Assembly: GCA_036362985.1 (NCBI GenBank)
Contig: JAYGXS010000003.1
Coordinates: forward strand, 31,969,622-32,033,621
Source of the DNA: Ligula intestinalis
Taxonomy: Eukaryota; Platyhelminthes; Cestoda; Diphyllobothriidea; Diphyllobothriidae
Length of the DNA: 64,000 nt
Direction: 5' to 3'
Part shown: one piece after another, positions 41,701 through 50,700 of the stretch
Position numbering within the stretch: position 1 is the first letter of the stretch
How the letters are laid out: every line of letters begins with the position of its first letter
The notes under the pieces: model-generated
The model's database searches: none
Told to the model about the DNA's origin: nothing
The model's input: the letters and a program-made list of their open reading frames with translations, nothing else
Program-made: the position numbers and the translations under genes

Positions 41701-44700
41701 TACGAGACTTGTGCAACATCAACTGCACACCCTATGCCCTCACCCGTCCGAGCGCGCTGTCACGAGAAGGTTAAGAAAGACCCGAGGCAGAATCTGGTGC
41801 CAGTGACATGCAACGCCGAAGCCGTCACGCCTGACTCAAATCCCATGGAATGAGAGTGGCATTAAGGCCAGAGGTACCTGGTGCTGCTTGAACCTCCATC
41901 CGCGCGTGCAACCGACGCCCCCCCATGTTCGATATTTATTATAGGAGAGCAACCGATATAACTACGGTCGTGTACTGACATAGCCACTCCGTTCGTCCAG
42001 CGTATTAATTACGCAAACCATTTTGGAGGCAGTGCAGTAGGACAAAAAGAACTTCCTACTCTCACTTTGCAAGTGATATTAAGTCAAACAATCGACTGCT
42101 TCCTACTACGGAGCTTTTATTAGTACTATCACACGTACTAACCAGGAGATATGGACTTGGTTGAATTAAGAGAGTAGGCAAACTGTGACCTATGAGACCC
42201 CTAAGAGATCAGTCAGCTGCAGCCGGACGCTCACCTATCGCGTTACGCACACAATCCTCCCGTTGTGCCTTGGAATGCACTCTTCAGTTCCGCCAACAGC
42301 CGCACAGCGGCTAGTCGCATAGGCAAATGACGTCATTGACAAAGAATAGGTAGAGTGTAGTGACTATTTCTGACTGAGTAGCTGCCTTCAGCCGGCCACA
42401 CCCAACCCCAGATGGTACCCCATCCGAAGATCAGACCCGCGACACGTTGGTTAGAAATCCAACGGACTAACCAATGGGTCACGGGTTCTTGCAGTTGGTG
42501 GTTTAAGATTGAATATATTTGTGCTGTTTGACAGGTGTCCGTCGATCGTTTACGGAACGCACTCGTCCCGTTCTGCACTGGGGCTCGTTCTCGAGCTTTG
42601 TCAGCAGTCACGTAGCGGCTAGTATCATACGCGGAATAAAAATAACCGACAAAGTCCTTGCAGTATCTGTCACACCTAGTCATTACATTTTTACCTATTT
42701 ATAAGCCCAGAATTCGCGTCTTCTAAAATATGCTGTCTGTTCTGACACCTCGATGAATTATTAAGACAAGAGTTTGTTAGAGATGTTTCCCGCGCCCATT
42801 TGCCCTACTGAAAATTTTGATCGTCGAATTCTTTTCATATCACAGGAATCCTTGTGTTCTATTTCTTTACTAGGTCTCATATTCTATCCTGGCCGACCAA
42901 TTAAGCAATACAAATAAGAGAGCTGGGCGGGAGTTTATGAATATCTTCTGATTTAAACTTCTTGTTTTCATGCGACTCGCATGGCAAGATCGGCATGCAG
43001 TGGTAAGTGGACGAGGGGAGAAAAGGGTAGGCTGCGAGTGTTTGTCATGGGTCGAGTACATGACGTAAAGATCATTGTCAAGTGCATGGAGTGAAAAATG
43101 GTTACCAGGAGACGAAAGCGACGTGCGATCGCCACCTGACGCTGGCATCAGCCACGAAAGAAAGAGTGCCTGTATTAGCGTCTTCGGACAGCATAGCACT
43201 GTATTCGCCAGTTTTATGGTCACTGCCTTGACTGCTGCTAGGATCCGTCGGCTTAGTGTTCGGTAGAAAAACGGAAACTTTTGTTAGGATCGACTTGATT
43301 ATTCGTATCGGCAATGTGTGCGAGAATAGAACTCGTGATCAATCTAATTTCACCTAGGCTACCCATAACCATTCAAAAAGCTAACGAATCTTGCTGTTTG
43401 AATGGCTATTCAACGAGCACCGCCAAATTTTATGATAGATTTTATAGGTATAATTATTTTTTCATCTGCTGCTGAGCATTTTTGGGCTTTTTTAGATTTC
43501 GAATATAGCCTCAAAGCTCTGCCGACGGGGCTTATTGCTGGATACTGTTGTTTCCTCGCGTCGGCTAACACGGTAAGAGCCCCGAGGTTTAAATCCCTCA
43601 TCGTTCTTTTCCTATTTGTTTATTGTTTTCTCCCTGCACAATTTATCAAAGTATATGTCAAATGCAATCCCTCTGTTGACTCCAGTCTTGAATATCTGCG
43701 CAACAAATTTAAACTTGAGAATAAAATTCGAATTCACTTTCAAAAATGAAAAGCACGTTCGTAGAACGAGCCATCAGCTGCTTCGCACGCAGTCTCCCCA
43801 GCTTTAGCCAACCAATTCAGGCGAATGACTGCCTTTCAGGTGTATGTGTAAGCAGAAAAGTGTTTTCGGTCCCTCGAACCATTTCTTTATTTATTAAAGT
43901 TTCCGAACTCGCACAGGAGACTGCGTTCGGCGTGAACGCATACCCTGATCGGGAATACATGGGCATCAGATTGCTGCGAGCCGGGGTAAAGACTATCGAA
44001 AATGGCTGTCACAGCCGTCAAGATAATCGCCCACGCCAGAAGCAAGAGAAGCCGGAACTTATTTGAAGACTGGACTTCCGGTGAAAAGTCAGTCGATTGA
44101 TATATCAATCTGTCGCCGGTATACAGAACCCTGGGCCATCGCCGCCAGGCTGGCGTTACGGGTCTTTGATTGATTCAGGTGAAAAACGACATTTTTCTTG
44201 CCATCGAAAGGTCCTCTTGATTTCTTTTTGGGCAAATAATTCACCCCTTAGAGATCTGAGAGCAGACATGGCAGTTCGACTGTCGTTTTAGACGAGGTCC
44301 ACCATATACTCCATGGCAGGGCTGTGTGGTGCGATGACTTGCGCTGGGTTATAGTTCGAGTTGACTTGCAATGGATCTACCTCGCTCACTGTTACATTTC
44401 TTCATGTTAGTCCCGTTTCGAGACAGCGTCAAGAAGGCCAGAACTGTTGGCCCCCACACCCAGAAAACCAGAGAAAACACAATGCCATACACGACCGGAG
44501 CCCAAGCTCCATGGCTTTCCCTATGTTTGTTTATTGGTAACGCTTTTTCGGGGTAAATGTGACCTTTATTAGTTTCTTTTGCACTTATTGTAGAAATCGG
44601 AGATCAATAGGGTGAAAATGCTCCTTACAAACGCAATCTTCCTCCATACTCAGGATTCTTGCTCGCTACACGGCGTTCGGTTTGCAATTATGTGCTTGTG

Positions 44701-47700
44701 GTTAGTTCATTTAACCCCCATACAAGTTCGCTATTGTCTATTAGTCTGCCTCGTTGTCAGCCTCATGTCTAAGCTCCTCCTTTTATTTCTTACCAGAGAA
44801 ATTTCAAAAAAGCAACTAAAAAACCGATTGACGTACACTTCTTATAAAATGTCTGCCATTTTGCGCCAGTATGCATGAAAATACCTACTTTATTATCAGC
44901 AAATGACATTACCGGCAAAACCAAGGGAGTCTGGAATTATCCCTTTTGGCTTATTGGCGATCAGCATTCGGCCTTAGCCTGCCCCAGGTGGTGCTGTTGG
45001 GCTGGTTATGGCTGGATGACGACAAATTATAAGTCATCATTAGCCATTTTAGTCTCCCTTGTCCTTACCGATAATGTCTTTTTGCCTAGCTACCGAACGG
45101 CGGCTGACAGGGCCCGAAAGTAAAACTCGAGACACCACAGGACTAGTGGTTTCCGTAACCGATCTGTCAGCGCCTAGCTTCTAGACTTTACTATCTATAT
45201 TATGCTGTTATCCCGCAGAAGATAATTTTTTTGCCTCAAGTCTTCATCACGATTTTGTGGTCGACTCTAATAAATAATGAAATGAGCTTTTGTCTCCAAT
45301 TCCTTCCCGTAATAATTGATGAAATTATGAGCTTAACACTCATAACTGGATGTCATATATTAGAGGACACATAGAAAATAATGAGGAACACACTTCGTAG
45401 TTGTGTTATTTGCCGTGCAAGTTTCTGTCATGTTCGCCCAGCTGCATCTTATAAATCCATTTAGAGTAATCGTATAGCGCCAATTAATTATGTAAAAAGT
45501 AGGATTGACGAAGAAAAGGGTGACTAGAATGGCGCATAATTAAGCAAACATTGCCATCCCGTGCCTCTGTGGGATGTGCTTCCTTTACATACTTGATCGG
45601 TGAAAGCACATCTACCGCATTATCTATAAAAATCTAATACTTTTGTTCCAGCAAACCATTTTGGTGCCGTGTAAACATGTAGTATCTCACCACACCGTAT
45701 GTGTTACCGTGACCCTTTACAATAGACTCGCAACAATGCAGAAATCTGGAGCGATGGTCAGTTGAAAGTAGGTTTTAAAAGGCTTTAACTATTTATAGAA
45801 GTGATCCCACAAACTTTGCAGTGGAATACAAATCCACGCGAAATTCTTTGCGTTTGATCTAGACTTTAAAAGACTGTTTGGGTAGAGGTCAGCATACATG
45901 GCTGTGGATAATAATATAAAGTTAACTCATGCTAAATCTCCTATCATGCTTAAACTATGCACACGTGTAGTCATCCCTGTCTATCTTGCACGCGAAAAAT
46001 ACACAATCAGTCGGTCGCCTTCTAGCACTACTTGGTGTTGGTGCCGCACACAGGCCGGATGCAAATATTAAGAATTATGTAATATAGACAAAAGGTCCAC
46101 TGCCACCACAAGAAATTTCTGGAGGCGACTATCGTCACTGTTGCAGTTACAGATAACAAAGCCAATTTGGAGAAACTGGAAGACTTCCCCGGTGCGAATT
46201 ACCGAACACTGCAGAGAAATGACCCCAATACTTAATTCGCCGCTCATTCGACGTGACCCGGCCGTACATTCAACTCCGATGAGGCCGACATTTTCCCAGG
46301 AGGTGACAAGCATGTGAGCCGTGAGTTGCTTCAGTCGTGTTTGATGGGCACTCACGTGTATCAGCAAGTGTGTTGGCCTACACAACGTACATTCTGTGCT
46401 GAGATTCAGTTTGGCCAACGCAATTAGCCACTCAGAGTAGATGTAAATTGTTATAGGTATGCAGTAGCATAGCGATTGCATACTATAAGTACGTCAATTC
46501 CTGTGTAACCAGTTACACGGTTCTGATGGGTTCGAGCCAGAATCCGTAAGGTCAGGTGAATAAAGTTCTCTTTTCGAGCGATCGTGTCTACTACTTTACA
46601 ATTACTTTCTGTCTTCACTTGTATCGGCTGTTTTTCCTAACTTTTATTTACTATCTCTTCATTGTTCCGCCACACCAGTCACACCAATGACCCTTGGGAA
46701 GTGGCACGCGAAATCGTGCTGCCGGCTCTGCGATCTTGTGCTTCCTCGGCGGATCCTTCGGTCCGGCGAACGGCCAGCAGCATCTTCAACTGCCTCATCG
46801 GCTGTCTCACCATCAAGGAGAGCAACGCCTGCGCTGCCGCCAACAGCAAACAGACCGTTTCGGCCGCCATAAATCAGGCAGCGGTGACAGCGACAACAAC
46901 ATCGCCCCCTGTCTCCCTTCTGAATGAATGCTGGCAGCTCGCTAGCCAGCTGGCGCGCGATGACTACGCAGCCATTGGTACCGCTGCCGCCATCTTTCCA
47001 GAAGAGGAGGGCCAGATCGACAGTGAGTCAGCCGACTGGGCCTGTATGGCATACGCGCTGGGTCCGCTCTTCGGTTTCTACAGTCGTCTTTTGCGCCCCA
47101 GCGTGCATGTCACTGATGCTGACCTCAACCGTCTCAATCTTGCCGAGAATTACCGCTTGTCGGAGAAGGCAAGTCTGAACTATTTTTTAATCATAACAAC
47201 TAAGCCCACTCAAAGCATGTAAGTAGGTAATTTAGTTTTGTGTTTTTTTTTCATTCGCAGGTGCTCAATCTTCTAGCTCGCCTTATGGACATGGTGAGTG
47301 CGGATGCCTCCGTATCACCACTGGAGACCACACTGAAGCATGTCCAACTTCAACGTCCACACTGGGAAATCCTGGTTACTGGTCTGCTGCAGGTGCTCAA
47401 TAAATTGTTCCCCACTTGCTCCGATGACTTTCGAGACGAGAGTAAGTTCTTTTTGGTCCATCGTGCTCCAATGATAATACTCGCAGGGTGATCCTTCAAC
47501 CAGGCAGTTTGCAAATGTCGCTGACAGTATTCGAATAGCTTTCAAAGCTTTTTAAATATTAACTAGAATTTTCACAATTGATATCCAATAAAACGTCTGC
47601 TTTCTACGTTGCTTTATCAGAAATCCTTCCCTGGCTGTTTCGTCTCACGGAAGTAAACAATCGCAGCCCGGACAGCGAACAGCGGCAAAGATTGGTTCAG

Positions 47701-50700
47701 CGTCTGATCGCCGTCTTCTCCACTGCCGCCTTCTGTATCCTTGCCTATTTTTGCAAACTCAACCTTTCCTTTTGTCTCCTTAAGACTTGCAGCTGCAACT
47801 ACACGATCGAGCCATGCCGCGTAATGCATAGATTTTGTCCCTTAGGCTGATCAGCACAGGTCCTGCAACAACAGTTAACTGTTTCTGATGTGATTATGCT
47901 CCAGCATATAGCTTATTTGTAAGAAGAGGAAATTCTGACATCTAGAAGTTTAAAACATGGTGAGTGATGAATACTCAACCTCACTCCCGAATAGAGGGAA
48001 CCATTGCGGTTTCCGGTACCTTGGGAGAGAGAGACGAATGGGAGTCGATTAGGCACCCACACGGTAAAACTATTTGTCTGAAATTTGCAGCCCGTAAAGG
48101 AGTCTATCTTTTGCTAAGAACCCCAGGTTTTGCAACCTCTGATGTTCGAACCAGCAACATGTGGGGTCTAGTCATAGCGCCAAGGTTCCTGCTCCTGTGG
48201 GTTTTGATCGACGGTATTGACATTAGTGAACAGACGCTCACCGATTTGTTACGGAACTCACTAGTCCCAGTGGGCGTTTGGGTTCGCTCTTAAGCCTCAC
48301 CTGCAGCCACACAATGGCTAGTATTATAGGCAGGACTACTTTACCGATGAAGTCAAGGGAGCCTGGAAGGGCCACTCTTGGCTCATTAGCCGTCACAAGC
48401 CAGTCATACCCAACCCCAAGTGGTGCATCACCCGAGACTCGATCCTGCGAGCTTTGGTTTACAAATCCAACGCTCTAACCACTACGCTACATGCGCTCCT
48501 CCGCCAAAACCAACCCAAGAAATTTGCTTACCTCTTACATTTAATGCTTCCTTGACTGTATTCCTGTGCTGCGAATGCTCTAGGTCTCGGCACGGAGCCT
48601 TCCATGACGACTTGGGTGATGCCGGGTCTGGACCGTCTCCGACTGGATCTCATTGAAGCCGGTGATAAGGACGCCGCTGAGGAGTTGGAACAACTGTCTG
48701 CTGACCTGCGCCAACGTCTTCTCAGCCAAACAACTCCTCAACACCCCACTGAGTTAGTATTCCCGGTATTTATATAAACATATAAAGAAGCAGATACGCG
48801 TACACCGATCTGATAGAGGACACACTCCTCCGTCCATGTTTTCATAAGAGCACTCACATCAGAATCCACCACGGGGCAGCAAGGATGTAGGCAGAAGGAC
48901 ATTACCGACAAAGACATGGGACACTAAAATGGCCATTTCTGGCTTATTTGCTGCTGAAATTGCTGCCACACTCGAGTTTCGAACTCGCGTCTCTCCGGTC
49001 AGAGGCAAGCGCCCTAACCATTGAGCTGTCGAGCTCGCACTCTTGTCGGTATTAGATATGTGGAGCCAGCCGATCGGGTGAAGGAACATGTGCATTCCGT
49101 TTATGCCTGGTGCTCACTACAGAGCCCGTACAGACTTATACGGTCTTCGTCCACCTTATCATCTTATGTACCCCAAGTATCCTTAGCTAATAAAATATCA
49201 ACACCCAAATAGGAGTTTAGCCTTGCTGACGCTCAATGCTTGTTCCATCTTCAGTAGTTGAGGGATTTCAGCCCAAATATTCAAAGCAGGTCTCGCACCG
49301 AGTTTGAAAAGGTCTCATCAGAAGGATTTGCTCCAACTGAATTAGCCTTCTTATCCTGTATTTTGCCTCCTTCAGAATCGAGGAATGTCCCATCTCAAGG
49401 ATAATGTGGGTGGGATGTGATAACTTATAAATTCTCATGCGTTTCACAAGAACTCCCACGAGAATGTTCTATTATAGTTCCCTGCCCCAAAAATCAGTTT
49501 TTCTTCCTGTAAAATTTAAAGCGTTGAAAATTATTCGTATATCGGGCCTTTTTCCTTCTAAAAACATTGGAAATGAATTATTTTTTGATAAAAGACTTCC
49601 AATGCCCCACCTGAGGTCGGTTTTTGACCATAACAACCCCAAATGTATTCCACATTAACTACTTAGATTTCAATTGCAACATCTAATGAGTTAGGTCATA
49701 TGCCTTACTTGCAGGAAATGGCTTGTTTTGTCCGGTATCTAAACCTAGTCAAAGTTTCACGAGCCTTGTTTCGGATTTTATAATTGCCTTTTGACATGCG
49801 AGTGAGCATTCTTTTGTGCGAAGACCAAATGCTAAGTCGCCAATGTGTCTTTTGTTTAATTCGCGGTTTCATGCCTTAAATGGCGGTTGACTTCTGTCGC
49901 ATACGTCATCTTATCTTCGGAGATGAAAGTTATGCTGTCCACCATAAGACAACTGCAAACGTAAAGGTTATTGCTCTATTTACAGGACTTCGGATAAATA
50001 GATTTTGTTCTCTGTAAAAACTTGTTTAGGCATCTTAACTGTCGCACGCACGTATGTATTCATTCAAGAAGGGCTACACACTGATCCTATTGGTTTTCTG
50101 AAGTAGGGGTGTCATGGGCAGTTAATCATCTGACAGGCCTAAGGCGATCAAGCTATAATAGCAGAGAGAAGGACCGCGTTTTGGAGTAAACTGATACAGG
50201 ACTTTTTCGGGCAGCCGACTGAATCAAAGTATGCCATAAGGAGTGTTGCCGATGATTTACCACCTGCCAACAATCAGTAGGCTGCCATAAAATGAGTATT
50301 AATTACAATAAATAGACTTTCTAGTCGTCGCTAAATGCTGACCACAAATTGCTAGGGCCACTGAAACCTGTTTTAGATTATCTGACGGGCGTTTAATGAA
50401 CACGGTAATGGATATCAGTTTGATTTTGTGCAAATGGACCGCAGTAAAAGCTGCCGTACAATATTTTGGGCATTACACAGGACTAAGACTGTATGCAGTT
50501 ATCCAGAGATCAAAGATAAAAAAAGGTTTTCTTGATACAGTCATTTCTAAAGAATAAATTCAAATCAGTGGATATGTATTGCCTCAGTGTGAGCAATTTC
50601 GACATCAGAACTGAAAAACCTCAACTTGTGGGTTTTACTCAGTTGACGCGAGAGGCATGTATTTTAGTGACTTACCCTAGTTCCTTTGAGTGCACAGTCA

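Larger units (their letters stand above)
41770..46678 (+). other. RELCH intron region with an unplaced exon
   Basis: By comparison with vertebrate RELCH about 45-80 residues are missing here, including the LLTVLWYGVVH segment, and I could not find them. The region holds SINE copies (42330-42620, 44898-45090) and the AGSRRM repeat (46068-46481). The rest, including 42700-44890 and 45130-46060, shows no nameable feature. Positions 41780-41945 have the look of an interspersed repeat. Confidence 0.5.

Noticed and set aside
43402..43749. 115-codon plus-strand open frame
   Set aside because: AT-rich, no domain, no splice or promoter support; likely chance.
44612..44878. Hydrophobic open frame with LWLVHLTPIQVR
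   Set aside because: It faintly recalls the missing RELCH segment LWYGVVH, but the rest does not align, splice sites are poor and the register is off by one.
49268..49459. Minus frame GHSSILKEAKYRIRRL as another Penelope-like end
   Set aside because: It lacks the GIY-YIG motif, and the resemblance is too faint.
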